Below the pieces are notes generated by a model. It did no database searches and was not told where the DNA came from. It saw nothing but the letters and a program-made list of their open reading frames with translations. From positions 4,069 to 68,068 of the forward strand of contig JBLHVV010000002.1 in NCBI GenBank assembly GCA_047628755.1: a DNA stretch of 64,000 bases, read 5' to 3'. The DNA comes from Bermanella sp047628755 (lineage in GTDB: Bacteria; Pseudomonadota; Gammaproteobacteria; Pseudomonadales; Oceanobacteraceae). A program made the translations under genes and the position numbers. Shown one piece after another: positions 9,084 to 18,215 of the stretch (positions are counted from its first letter, which is position 1; each line of letters starts with the position of its first letter).

Positions 9084-10766
9084 ATGTTTAAACGGGTTTT
9101 AACCGGGTTAGTTTTTACGTTTTTTTGCATAAACACGAGTTATGCTGTCAACAGCGATGACGATTCCCCTGTTCAGTCAGAGTATAGCGCGAATACGTTT
9201 TATGCCTTACTTGTGGCCGAAATGGCAGGCCAACGGCAATTATACGATTTGGCTTTGGGTAATTATTTGCTAGAAGCCCATCGCACGCAAGACCCTTCTG
9301 TTAGCGCTCGTGCCACCCAAATCGCACAGTATATTGGTGCCGACCAAGCGGCCCTAGATGCAGCGACGTTATGGGTAAAGCTTGATGAAAAAAATCCACT
9401 GGGACAAGCCGCACTAAGCCAAGAGCTGGTAAAGGCAGCGCGCTTTAGCGAATCAGTTATTCATCTGCAAAAAGCGCTAGATGCAGACCCAAGTACAAAT
9501 GTCAGTTTTATTAGCATTCATGGAAGCAGTATGACTGAGGGGTCGAGAGAGCTGTGGTTAGAATACTTATCGCCGTTAACTCAGCGATACAGAGATAACC
9601 AAAACCTATTATTCAATTTGGCCAACCTACATCAGCAACAATTGAATAACGAAACGGCTATATCTTTAGCTCAAAAACTACTTTCACTTAATAGTAAGTT
9701 TTATCCCGCATGGAGCCTGAAGGCACGCTTACAGTCTGCTGTTGGTGACAACAAAGCCGCACTTAACACGATAAATCTAGCCCTTGAGCAATTTAAAAAA
9801 GACGAAGCTTTTACTCTGCTTAAGGCTCGATTACTGATCAAAAATAAGCAAATTGTAGAAGCTAGAGATGCCTTTGCCGAGATCGCAAAAGCTAACCCTA
9901 GAAACGCACAAATACTCCTACCTCTTGCACTTACCCATATGGAGCTTAAAGAAAACCAACAAGCTAAGGCCGTTTTACAAAGATTGCTCAGCCTGCAGCA
10001 AATGGAAAATGAAGCTCACTACTATTTAGGACGAATAGCCCAGTATGATAAAGACCTACCAGCAGCTCTATCGCACTATCAAGACATGACCTCTGGGCGT
10101 GAGTTTCTAGCCGCCCAAAATGGCATTGTTCAAATCTATATATTGTCTAAGCAACCAGAAAAAGCACTCAAACATATTCGTAATATGCGCCTTACAGACA
10201 CTAAAAATCGCCAAGTGTATTTTTTAATGGAAGTCGAGCTGTTTAATAGAACCGAGCAATACGAATCATCATTAGGGGTCTTAAATGAGGCTCTAGAAGC
10301 ATATACGGACAACACTGACCTGCGCTATAGTCGCGCAATGGTGTCTGAACAGCTGGGAGATATTAGGCAGCTTGAAGAGGATCTTGGTTATATTATTGAA
10401 AAAGATCCAAAAAATGCCACCGCATTAAATGCTCTAGGGTACACCCTCGCAGATCGAACCGAACGCTTAGATGAAGCGCTTGAACTTATTCAAAAAGCTC
10501 GCTTAATCTCACCAAAAGACCCCGCAATTACAGACAGTCTTGGCTGGGTTTATTTCAAAATGGGCCGTATTGAAGAATCCCTTAAATTATTAGAAGACGC
10601 TTATAAAGCATTTCCAGACCCAGAGGTAGCCGCGCACCTAGGTGAGGTTTTATGGGAATCGGGACAATTCAATAAAGCTCGAGAAATTTGGCAGGAAGGA
10701 TTAAAAAAACAGCCAACTAGCAAAATTATTGCTAATACACTAGATCGTCTGCAGGTTCAGCTTTAA
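9084..10766 (+). CDS. periplasmic tetratricopeptide-repeat protein
   Basis: 560 aa with an N-terminal signal peptide (hydrophobic core about residues 5-20, ending in SYA) followed by helical repeats over most of the length. Clear TPR units occur in the C-terminal half, e.g. NATALNALGYTLADRTERLDEAL and the ITDSLGWVYFKMGRIEESL repeat. The same gene lies between hemA and lolB in Pseudomonas. Its stop is directly followed by the lolB ATG with no spacer, so the two are probably coupled. A role in envelope or lipoprotein traffic is inferred from context only. Confidence 0.9.
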   Translation: MFKRVLTGLVFTFFCINTSYAVNSDDDSPVQSEYSANTFYALLVAEMAGQRQLYDLALGNYLLEAHRTQDPSVSARATQIAQYIGADQAALDAATLWVKLDEKNPLGQAALSQELVKAARFSESVIHLQKALDADPSTNVSFISIHGSSMTEGSRELWLEYLSPLTQRYRDNQNLLFNLANLHQQQLNNETAISLAQKLLSLNSKFYPAWSLKARLQSAVGDNKAALNTINLALEQFKKDEAFTLLKARLLIKNKQIVEARDAFAEIAKANPRNAQILLPLALTHMELKENQQAKAVLQRLLSLQQMENEAHYYLGRIAQYDKDLPAALSHYQDMTSGREFLAAQNGIVQIYILSKQPEKALKHIRNMRLTDTKNRQVYFLMEVELFNRTEQYESSLGVLNEALEAYTDNTDLRYSRAMVSEQLGDIRQLEEDLGYIIEKDPKNATALNALGYTLADRTERLDEALELIQKARLISPKDPAITDSLGWVYFKMGRIEESLKLLEDAYKAFPDPEVAAHLGEVLWESGQFNKAREIWQEGLKKQPTSKIIANTLDRLQVQL

Positions 10767-11351
10767 ATGATGACCAAATTATTCCAACGATTACGTTTTA
10801 TGGCAATGGCGGCCTTGGTCGCAGCTGCCCTGCCTGGCTGCGTCTCGCTTGCACCATCATCTAATGACGCAAAACAAACTAGCCCCATGGGCAATTGGGA
10901 AGTAAGTGGTAAGATTGGTATTACTACTCCCAATGAATCAGTGGCAGGGTTTATTCAGTGGCAACAACGGGAACACGAGTTTAACGTTTATGTGAGTGGC
11001 CCTATGGCCATGGGGAATATCCGTATTAAAGGCAATCCTGATAAAATCAGCATCACGCAGAATGGCAAAACAACCTCTGGATTGAACCCGCAAAGGTTCA
11101 TTTACGAGCAACTTGGTTGGTTTTTCCCTGTGCAAAATTTACCCTTTTGGGTAAAAGGCCAAGCATCTCCATATAGCAAAGCTGCAATTACTAAATCAGA
11201 TAAAGGGCAAATCCAACAAATAAATCAAGATAACTGGCAAGTGGCATACCCAAGATACAATGCTTATTATGGCCAGCCATCTCGCATAGTGATTGAACAA
11301 GGCAAATGGAAGTTTTTAATTGTGATTAAAAACTGGAGCTTTAACAGCTAA
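10767..11351 (+). CDS. lolB: outer-membrane lipoprotein insertion protein LolB
   Basis: LolB receives lipoproteins from LolA and inserts them in the outer membrane; it is itself a lipoprotein. The signal peptide ends in a lipobox AALPGC (Cys at about residue 25). The mature part has the expected beta-rich pattern (WEVSGKIGI, GFIQWQQ) and a total length of 194 aa. Two tandem ATGs (10767 and 10770) are possible starts. It precedes ispE, as in most gammaproteobacteria. Confidence 0.93.
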   Translation: MMTKLFQRLRFMAMAALVAAALPGCVSLAPSSNDAKQTSPMGNWEVSGKIGITTPNESVAGFIQWQQREHEFNVYVSGPMAMGNIRIKGNPDKISITQNGKTTSGLNPQRFIYEQLGWFFPVQNLPFWVKGQASPYSKAAITKSDKGQIQQINQDNWQVAYPRYNAYYGQPSRIVIEQGKWKFLIVIKNWSFNS

Positions 11352-11382
11352 TCATTCATATAATTTAAAATTAATAAAATAC

Positions 11383-12237
11383 ATGCCACTAAATACCGCT
11401 CTACTAACATTGCCAAGCCCAGCAAAATTAAATTTATTTTTGCACATCACGGGGCGCCGCGAAGATGGTTATCATGAACTACAGACTATTTTTCAGTTTC
11501 TTGATTATGGTGATCAGCTTATTTTTGAGAATAATACCCATAACTCCATAGAAATTATCCCTGAAATTCCTGGCGTGCCACTAACGGACAATTTAATCTA
11601 CAAAGCGGCCAAGTTAATTCAACAAAAAACAGGCTCTGATAAGGGTGCTAGCATTCAATTAAATAAAATATTACCCATGGGTGGCGGCCTCGGGGGCGGT
11701 AGCTCTAATGCAGCCACTGCATTAATTGGATTAAATAAACTTTGGAATACCCAGCTAAGTATTAACGAACTAGCCGAACTAGGGCTGGCCTTAGGAGCTG
11801 ATGTTCCGGTGTTTGTAAGGGGTGAAGCCGCATGGGCAGAGGGTGTCGGCGAACAGCTAACAGCAATGCCAAACCTTGAAGAAAACTGGTTTGTTGTGGT
11901 AATTCCCGATTGCCACGTGAACACAGCTGAAGTTTTTTGCCATAATAATTTGACAAGAGACACTCCAAAGTGCAGAATTAGCGCCGCTCTTCGGGGCGAA
12001 GGTCAGAATGACTGCGAAAACGTGGTTACACAACTCCATAAAGAGGTTTGTAACTCATTGAATTTGCTAAGAAATTTTGGCTCTGCTAGAATGACTGGCA
12101 CTGGTGCTTGCTGCTTTTTAGAAGTAAATTCTGAAACTGAAGCAAATACGATTTTAGACCAGCTACCTGCTGAAACATCAGCATTTAAAGCTAAAGGGAT
12201 AAATTGTTCACCATTGCAGAAAGCTGTGTATAGCTAG
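11383..12237 (+). CDS. ispE: 4-diphosphocytidyl-2-C-methyl-D-erythritol kinase
   Basis: IspE phosphorylates CDP-methylerythritol in the MEP isoprenoid pathway. The GHMP-kinase ATP loop GGGLGGGSSNAA is clear, and the N-terminal SPAKLNLFLHITGRREDGYHEL is typical. Length is 284 aa. The 31-bp gap after lolB is AT-rich and holds no evident Shine-Dalgarno sequence, so initiation may rely on an unstructured AU-rich leader. A tRNA-Gln gene follows at once. Confidence 0.96.
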   Translation: MPLNTALLTLPSPAKLNLFLHITGRREDGYHELQTIFQFLDYGDQLIFENNTHNSIEIIPEIPGVPLTDNLIYKAAKLIQQKTGSDKGASIQLNKILPMGGGLGGGSSNAATALIGLNKLWNTQLSINELAELGLALGADVPVFVRGEAAWAEGVGEQLTAMPNLEENWFVVVIPDCHVNTAEVFCHNNLTRDTPKCRISAALRGEGQNDCENVVTQLHKEVCNSLNLLRNFGSARMTGTGACCFLEVNSETEANTILDQLPAETSAFKAKGINCSPLQKAVYS

Positions 12238-12245
12238 TCTATTAC

Positions 12246-12320
12246 AGGGGTGTGGCCAAGCGGTAAGGCAACTGGTTTTGATCCAGTCATGCGTAGGTTC
12301 GAATCCTGCCACCCCTGCCA
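12246..12320 (+). tRNA. tRNA-Gln (anticodon TTG)
   Basis: A 75-nt cloverleaf with a 7-bp acceptor stem AGGGGTG/CACCCCT, discriminator G and encoded CCA. The anticodon arm ACTGG-TTTTGAT-CCAGT carries TTG at 12278-12280 (reads CAA). The T arm contains GTTCGAATC. It lies between ispE and prs, the position it holds in Pseudomonas, and is probably processed from their common transcript. Confidence 0.97.
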
Positions 12321-12371
12321 TCTATTTTACATCCATCATTGAAAATATTATTAGCACCAGGGGTATCCGAC

Positions 12372-13316
12372 GTGTCTAAGTTAATGGTTTTTACCGGTAA
12401 CGCTAACCCAGAGCTAGCTCGATTAATTGTTGAGCGTTTAGATCTTCCTCTAGGTGAAGCCACTTGTGGCCAATTCAGTGATGGCGAAATCACTATCGAC
12501 ATCCAAGAGAACGTGCGCGGCAAAGATGTTTTTATCATCCAGCCTACCTGTGTTCCAACTAACGACAATATCATGGAAGTTTTGTTAATGGCCGATGCAT
12601 TGCGCCGTTCTTCTGCTGGTCGTGTAACAGCCGTTATTCCTTACTATGGTTATGCTCGTCAAGACCGTCGTGTGCGTTCAGCCCGTGTACCAATATCTGC
12701 AAAAGTTGTAGCTGACATGCTGCAAACCGCGGGTGTAGATCGCGTATTAACAGTAGATTTACACGCTGACCAGATTCAAGGTTTTTTCAATATCCCAATG
12801 GATAACATTTATGGCTCCCCAATCTTATTAGATGATATTGAAAAGCAAGACTACGACAATTTAATGATTGTATCTCCCGATGTGGGCGGAGTAGTCCGTG
12901 CACGCGCTATCGCTAAACAGTTAAATGATGCTGACCTAGCGATTATCGACAAACGTCGTCCGCAAGCTAACGAAGCACAAGTTATGCATATTATCGGTGA
13001 TGTTGAAGGTCGTACATGCGTACTAGTAGACGACATGGTGGATACAGCAGGAACACTATGCAAAGCAGCCGATGCACTGAAGCAATTTGGAGCAAAAAAG
13101 GTTGTGGCTTACTGTACACATCCTGTATTATCCGGCTCCGCTTTAGAGAACATTGAAAATTCTCAGTTAGACGAGTTGGTGGTTACCGATACCATTCCTT
13201 TAACAGACGAAGCAAAAGCTTGTACGAAGATTCGTCAGCTTACGCTGGCGGGATTATTAGCAGAGTCTATTAGACGAGTTAATAACGAAGAATCTATCAG
13301 TGCCATGTTCCGTTAG
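12372..13316 (+). CDS. prs: ribose-phosphate pyrophosphokinase
   Basis: Prs makes PRPP from ribose-5-phosphate and ATP for nucleotide, histidine and tryptophan synthesis. The PRPP loop VLVDDMVDTAGTL and the DLHADQIQGFF segment are present. The longest ORF begins at a TTG (12339), but the GTG at 12372 is preceded by AGGGG at good spacing. It gives 314 aa starting MSKLMVFTGNANPEL, matching the usual 315-aa enzyme, so I chose it. Confidence 0.97.
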   Translation: MSKLMVFTGNANPELARLIVERLDLPLGEATCGQFSDGEITIDIQENVRGKDVFIIQPTCVPTNDNIMEVLLMADALRRSSAGRVTAVIPYYGYARQDRRVRSARVPISAKVVADMLQTAGVDRVLTVDLHADQIQGFFNIPMDNIYGSPILLDDIEKQDYDNLMIVSPDVGGVVRARAIAKQLNDADLAIIDKRRPQANEAQVMHIIGDVEGRTCVLVDDMVDTAGTLCKAADALKQFGAKKVVAYCTHPVLSGSALENIENSQLDELVVTDTIPLTDEAKACTKIRQLTLAGLLAESIRRVNNEESISAMFR

Positions 13317-13371
13317 TACGGAATTGGGTTCAGATACAACTTGGTTTACATTTGGTTTATCAAGTTAAAAT

Positions 13372-13436
13372 AGGCTCTAACTCTGGTCGCGGGGTTAGGG
13401 CCTGTCTGCATTCTATACAGTTACGATGAAGACAGG
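13372..13436 (+). promoter_or_regulatory. structured leader upstream of rplY
   Basis: Two possible hairpins share bases. AGGCTCTAAC (13372-13381) pairs with GTTAGGGCCT (13394-13403), ten pairs with one G-U. CCTGTCT (13401-13407) pairs with AGACAGG (13430-13436), seven pairs. They compete for 13401-13403, so only one can be complete at a time. Neither is followed by a T-run. This could be an autoregulatory leader for the ribosomal protein gene downstream, but no known motif is recognised. Confidence 0.35.
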
Positions 13437-13473
13437 TCCACGGGCTACATACTTTTATAGAGGATTTAAAACC

Positions 13474-14115
13474 ATGGCTAATTACGAACTTAATGCTACT
13501 ATTCGCGAAGTTAAAGGTAAGGGTGCGAGCCGCCGCCTACGTCGCTTAGAAGCCATTACTCCAGCAATCGTTTACGGTGGCGAAACAGCACCTGTACAAG
13601 TAACACTTCCGCTTAAAGATTTAAACAAAGCATTTGAAGACGAAGGCTTTTTCAGCCACATCGTTACCTTAAATGTTGAAGGCGGAGTAGCTGAAAACGT
13701 TCTTATTAAAGACGTTCAACGCCACCCGTTCAAGCCAATGGTTCTTCACGTAGATTTCCAACGTGTAACCAACGCTACTATCATCAAGCAAACTATTCCT
13801 TTGCACTTCATTAATGAAGAAACCAGCCCTGGCGTTAAGCAACAAGGCGGTAAAGTAACTCATGTTATGTCTGATGTTGTTGTTATTTGTGCAGCTGGTG
13901 ACTTACCAGAATACATTGAAGTTGATTTTGGTGAAGCTGAAGTTGGAACACACATCCATCTTTCTGACCTAAAAATGCCTAAAGGCGTTGAAGTACTTGC
14001 ATTGACTCATGGTACAGACCATGACGAATCAGTTGCTCACTTAGAAGTGCCTAAAGGCGCTGCTGAAGATGAAGATGCTGGCGAAGAAGGCGAAGCAGCT
14101 ACTGCTGCTGAGTAA
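13474..14115 (+). CDS. rplY: 50S ribosomal protein bL25, long CTC form
   Basis: bL25 binds 5S rRNA in the large subunit. This is the two-domain form (213 aa): an N-terminal 5S-binding barrel (ANYELNATIREVKGKGASRRLRR) and a C-terminal TL5/CTC domain, ending in an acidic tail (EDEDAGEEGE). The longest ORF starts at 13426, but ATG 13474 follows AGAGGA at good spacing and matches the family start, so it was preferred. It is followed by pth, as usual. Confidence 0.95.
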   Translation: MANYELNATIREVKGKGASRRLRRLEAITPAIVYGGETAPVQVTLPLKDLNKAFEDEGFFSHIVTLNVEGGVAENVLIKDVQRHPFKPMVLHVDFQRVTNATIIKQTIPLHFINEETSPGVKQQGGKVTHVMSDVVVICAAGDLPEYIEVDFGEAEVGTHIHLSDLKMPKGVEVLALTHGTDHDESVAHLEVPKGAAEDEDAGEEGEAATAAE

Positions 14116-14137
14116 CTAATAGTTAAGGGCAAGCATT

Positions 14138-14725
14138 GTGAAGGATACAATTCGTCTAATTGTGGGCTTGGGTAATCCAGGTTCGGAATATGAGAATACT
14201 CGACACAATGCAGGTGCTTGGTTACTCGCCGAAATTGCACGCCAGTATGGCGTGCAGCTCAAACCAGAAAAAAAATTCCACGGTATTAGTGGTAAAGGCC
14301 AAATCAAAGGCCAAGAAGTCTTTTTACTTTTCCCCATGACCTTCATGAATGCAAGTGGCCAAGCTGTTCAAGCTTTAGCTAACTTCTATAAAATTCCTGT
14401 TAACGAAATTCTTGTTTTACACGACGAGCTTGACTTACCTACTGGGGTATCCAAATTTAAATTGGGTGGCGGGCACGGTGGGCAAAACGGTTTGCGTGAC
14501 ATTATTAGTAGAATGGGCAATGACAAAAACTTCTATCGTTTAAGAGTTGGTATCGGACATCCGGGCGATAAAACGAAAGTCACAGGGCATGTACTGGGCA
14601 AACCAAATAAAGACGACTTAAAGAAGATTGAAGCTTCCATTGAAGCGGCTGCATCAGAAATAGACAGTGTTGTCACTGGCGATTGGCCTGGAGCGATGAA
14701 TCGCTTGCATACTTTCAAAGCTTAG
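14138..14725 (+). CDS. pth: peptidyl-tRNA hydrolase
   Basis: Pth releases tRNA from prematurely dropped peptidyl-tRNA. The family block GLGNPGSEYENTRHNAG is present with catalytic His23, as is HDELDLP with the conserved Asp near 96. Length is 195 aa. It starts at GTG, since no suitable ATG is found near the conserved N-terminus. It lies 22 bp after rplY and 41 bp before ychF. Confidence 0.96.
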   Translation: MKDTIRLIVGLGNPGSEYENTRHNAGAWLLAEIARQYGVQLKPEKKFHGISGKGQIKGQEVFLLFPMTFMNASGQAVQALANFYKIPVNEILVLHDELDLPTGVSKFKLGGGHGGQNGLRDIISRMGNDKNFYRLRVGIGHPGDKTKVTGHVLGKPNKDDLKKIEASIEAAASEIDSVVTGDWPGAMNRLHTFKA

Positions 14726-14766
14726 ATTCAAAAGAATTTATAAATTAAACATTAAAGGTAATCAAA

Positions 14767-15861
14767 ATGGGTTTTAAATGTGGCATTGTTGGCTTACCTA
14801 ACGTAGGCAAATCAACTCTTTTTAATGCGTTGACGAAATCAGGTATTGGCGCAGAAAACTTTCCGTTTTGCACGATTGAACCTAACAGCGGCATTGTGGC
14901 TATGCCGGATGCACGTTTAGATGCATTAGCGGCCATTGTTAATCCACAAAAAACAATTGCTACGACCATGGAGTTTGTTGATATTGCTGGTCTAGTGAAA
15001 GGCGCGTCTAAAGGCGAAGGTCTTGGTAACCAGTTTTTAGCTAACATTCGTGAAACAGATGCTATTGCTCATGTAGTACGTTGTTTTGAAGATGAAAACG
15101 TTATTCACGTTGAAAATAAAATCAATCCAGCTGATGACATCGACGTTATTAACTTAGAATTAATTCTTGCTGATCTTGAGAGTGCACAAAAGCAATTACA
15201 GCGTGTGACTCGAACGGCTCGTGGTGGTGATAAAGACGCCATTGCTGATAAAGCCATTTTAGAACGGATGATTCCTCATTTAGAAGATGGCTTACCTGTT
15301 CGCTCAATGAATCTAGACGAAGACGAATTAATACGCGTCAGCATGTTGCACATGATAACGGTCAAGCCAACCATGTTCATTGCTAACATTGCGGAAGATG
15401 GTTTTGAAAATAATCCATTTTTAGACATCGTGCGTGAAATTGCGGCTAAAGAACATGCTAGCGTTGTACCTGTATGCAACAAAATTGAGCAAGAAATATC
15501 TGAGCTAGACGACCCTGAAGACGTGACTATGTTTTTAGAAGAGATGGGGCAAAGCGAACCTGGTTTAAACCGTGTTATTCGGGCTGGTTACGAGCTACTG
15601 GGGTTACAAACCTATTTTACTGCTGGTGTTAAAGAAGTTCGTGCCTGGACTGTTAAACAAGGTGCAACAGCGCCTCAAGCAGCCGCAGTAATTCACACTG
15701 ACTTTGAAAAAGGCTTTATCCGTGCAGAGACAATGGCATACGCTGACTTTATTGAGTTTAATGGTGAAGCTGGCTGTAAGAATGCAGGTAAGCTGCGCAT
15801 AGAGGGTAAAGAGTACGTTGTTAAAGACGGTGATGTTTTACACTTCTTATTTAACGTATAG
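14767..15861 (+). CDS. ychF: redox-regulated ATPase YchF (Obg family)
   Basis: YchF/OLA1 is a ribosome-associated P-loop protein that prefers ATP to GTP. The G1 motif GLPNVGKST is at 9-17, followed by FVDIAGLVKGASKGEGLGN (G3) and the C-terminal TGS-like domain. Length is 364 aa. Its ATG is preceded by TTAAAGGTAATC, which holds a usable AAAGG ribosome-binding site. It is the last gene of the operon; a terminator follows at once. Confidence 0.97.
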   Translation: MGFKCGIVGLPNVGKSTLFNALTKSGIGAENFPFCTIEPNSGIVAMPDARLDALAAIVNPQKTIATTMEFVDIAGLVKGASKGEGLGNQFLANIRETDAIAHVVRCFEDENVIHVENKINPADDIDVINLELILADLESAQKQLQRVTRTARGGDKDAIADKAILERMIPHLEDGLPVRSMNLDEDELIRVSMLHMITVKPTMFIANIAEDGFENNPFLDIVREIAAKEHASVVPVCNKIEQEISELDDPEDVTMFLEEMGQSEPGLNRVIRAGYELLGLQTYFTAGVKEVRAWTVKQGATAPQAAAVIHTDFEKGFIRAETMAYADFIEFNGEAGCKNAGKLRIEGKEYVVKDGDVLHFLFNV

Positions 15862-15880
15862 ACATTAGTTAAATAAAATG

Positions 15881-15916
15881 AAACTAAAAAATCCAGCCTA
15901 GGCTGGGTTTTTTAGT
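15881..15916. terminator. bidirectional terminator between ychF and the EIIC-EAL gene
   Basis: CCAGCC/GGCTGG with a 2-base TA centre, flanked by an A-rich run on the left and a T-run on the right (AAACTAAAAAAT ... GTTTTTTAGTTT), works in both directions. The stop codon of the EIIC-EAL gene (15898-15900) falls at its centre. Confidence 0.9.
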
Positions 15917-17952
15917 TTGGTATTGTCAACTCCTTTAAGACCACAATAATGAGTGAGATCTTGCAAAGAAATTGGCTGGCTCATTAAATATCCTTGAAAT
16001 TCATCACAACCTAATTCAATTAAAGAATGCATTTGCGAATCCGTTTCAACCCATTCAGCAACTAACGTCACACCCATAGAGTTCGCTAACTGCCCCATGC
16101 TGCTGATAATTTCCTGTACCATTTTACTGTCGTTAACATCCTTAACAATGCTGCCATCAATTTTTAGTGTATTAACAGGAAACGACTTCAGATATCGTAA
16201 TGACGTATAACCCATACCAAAGTCATCAACAGCGATATTAAACCCATGTTTAGACAATTTTTGAAGTCCAACTAAGACTCGATCGTCTAGATCTATTTTC
16301 TTTCCCTCTGTAATTTCTAGCTCCAAACTAGATGGAGGAATATTTGTTCGTTCGACTAAGGAGATAACTCTGTCAAAGAAGTCATCTTTCTCAAACTGAC
16401 ATGGAGATACATTCAATGCCACTTTAAGTTCTTTTAGGCCAGCTTTATTCAACGCTAACTTATCGCTCAAACAACGCTTTATAACCCAAATACCTAAGTC
16501 GTGAATTGAGCCATCAACTTCTGACAATTCCACAATCATACCAGTGTTTATAAATCCAAAACGTTCATGAGTCCAGCGCAATAACGCTTCAGCACCCACA
16601 ACTTTACCGGCTGAATTTACCTTGGGTTGATAGACTAAATTAAGTTTATTATTTGAAATTGCGTTTCTAAAATCACTGAGTAACAATCGGCTAAAGCGAC
16701 CCATTTCAGTTTTACTTTTATATACCGCGGTTAAATCTAGTTCATGATTCAAAGCCTGTAACATTTTTAATTGTTTTTTATAATCTTCAATATCTCGATA
16801 CTTTTCATAACGCATTAAAAATGGATGATAAATAGCAGCAGAAATCAATATAAATACAAACTGAAGTGCCACACCCTGCCACTGCCCTGTAGCAAGATAA
16901 CCTCCTATGAATATAGGGGTACTCCATAGATGAGCTTCACCACTCCATTGAATCAAATCTAATTCAAATACAACTCTAAACAGACATGCTGTTAATATAG
17001 GAACAAAAATAAAAGGAAATAACAGATAGCGATTAAAAATAATTGGTAAGCCAAAAATAAGTAATTCATTAATATTGAAAATGGACGGCAGAAGAGCATA
17101 CTGACCCAACTGATGATTGCTTCTTACCTTAGAAAAAAACAGGGCTAAAACTAATCCAAAGGTACTTCCTGCTCCACCAATGTGTACAAACACATTAATA
17201 TATTGACGAGAATATACATTAGAAATTTCGTTTAAAAATAAGGTATCAGCATGCATTTCAATAATAGAAGAACCGTGAATACCTACAAACCAACTCATTT
17301 GATTAATCAATATAAGTTTAATAGTTTGCCATAAACTCAAGCCTTTTTCTGCATCCACATCCCCCATAAATAAGGGCAACCAATAACTCACTTGATTAAT
17401 CAAATCAGCAACAAAGCTATACAGTGTTAGCACAATAATAGGCGTTAAAATAGCTGGCCAAATAGAAGAAATGGCAATTTGCAAAGAGCTTTCGATACTC
17501 TCTTTTAAATGACTTAAGTTAAAAAAGGGGTGTTTAGTAATACAAACGTAAAGCTCAGTAAATATAATGGAACAAAATAATCCTTTAGCTATGGCTGTAA
17601 CACCCAGCTGGCCAAACATTTCTTTATCATAATCTTGATGAACCATGGCCACTAATGTAAGCATGGATAAAACAGATACAATTAAGGGATCAAAATTTAA
17701 TTGATAAGTGTACTGATAGTATTTGGCTAATCGGTGGCTGATTGATAAAACTAATGTTAATGCCATCAAACCATAACAGGCTTGCTGAAGAAGCTCACAA
17801 ATAGCCCGGATGACTTCATAACCTGAGTTAGGTGATATCCAGGCCAATAATTGCAACACAGTAAGAGCAAGCGCACCCAATATAACTACCGGTAATGTGG
17901 CTATGAACCCATGTTGGATAGATTGTAGCCATATTGTGGACTTGTTAAGCAC
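15898..17952 (-). CDS. membrane c-di-GMP phosphodiesterase: PTS EIIC-like domain fused to EAL
   Basis: 684 aa. Residues about 1-390 form a multi-TM domain that matches the lactose/cellobiose EIIC fold: GIHGSSIIEMHADT, HIGGAGSTFGLVLAL and PSIFNINELLIFGLPI are the signature loops. Residues about 430-670 are an EAL domain with EALLRW, ELEITEG, VDDFGMGYTSLRYLKSFP, LKID and the AE of VAEWVE, so metal-binding and catalytic residues look intact. No EIIA or EIIB is linked or nearby, so the EIIC part is probably a sugar-sensing input rather than a transporter (inference). Confidence 0.88.
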   Translation of the reverse strand: MLNKSTIWLQSIQHGFIATLPVVILGALALTVLQLLAWISPNSGYEVIRAICELLQQACYGLMALTLVLSISHRLAKYYQYTYQLNFDPLIVSVLSMLTLVAMVHQDYDKEMFGQLGVTAIAKGLFCSIIFTELYVCITKHPFFNLSHLKESIESSLQIAISSIWPAILTPIIVLTLYSFVADLINQVSYWLPLFMGDVDAEKGLSLWQTIKLILINQMSWFVGIHGSSIIEMHADTLFLNEISNVYSRQYINVFVHIGGAGSTFGLVLALFFSKVRSNHQLGQYALLPSIFNINELLIFGLPIIFNRYLLFPFIFVPILTACLFRVVFELDLIQWSGEAHLWSTPIFIGGYLATGQWQGVALQFVFILISAAIYHPFLMRYEKYRDIEDYKKQLKMLQALNHELDLTAVYKSKTEMGRFSRLLLSDFRNAISNNKLNLVYQPKVNSAGKVVGAEALLRWTHERFGFINTGMIVELSEVDGSIHDLGIWVIKRCLSDKLALNKAGLKELKVALNVSPCQFEKDDFFDRVISLVERTNIPPSSLELEITEGKKIDLDDRVLVGLQKLSKHGFNIAVDDFGMGYTSLRYLKSFPVNTLKIDGSIVKDVNDSKMVQEIISSMGQLANSMGVTLVAEWVETDSQMHSLIELGCDEFQGYLMSQPISLQDLTHYCGLKGVDNTKLKNPA

Positions 17953-18161
17953 ATTCTTTCCTGTGTCTGGGTGATTGACAATTTTAGGTTGATCCTTATT
18001 ATTCAGTTTAGACCTATCTGCCCAATTTAGATAATTTGAGTATATAGATTCAATGCTTAAGCAGCCGGAATCACTGGCGGCTTGCCATTAATACGGTACT
18101 CTAATCTGCACTCATACAATGATGAATATTCTTAAAGCACAAGAACAGAGCTATTTCAGGC

Positions 18162-18192
18162 AAAAAAAAGCGACTATAGAAGTCGCTTTTTA
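18162..18192 (-). terminator. terminator of fpr
   Basis: A 10-bp perfect stem, AAAAGCGACT (18166-18175) with AGTCGCTTTT (18181-18190), has a 5-base loop. Read on the minus strand it ends in a run of eight T, downstream of fpr. Confidence 0.88.
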
Positions 18193-18215
18193 TTAATTAC
18201 TGAATTAGGCATTCA

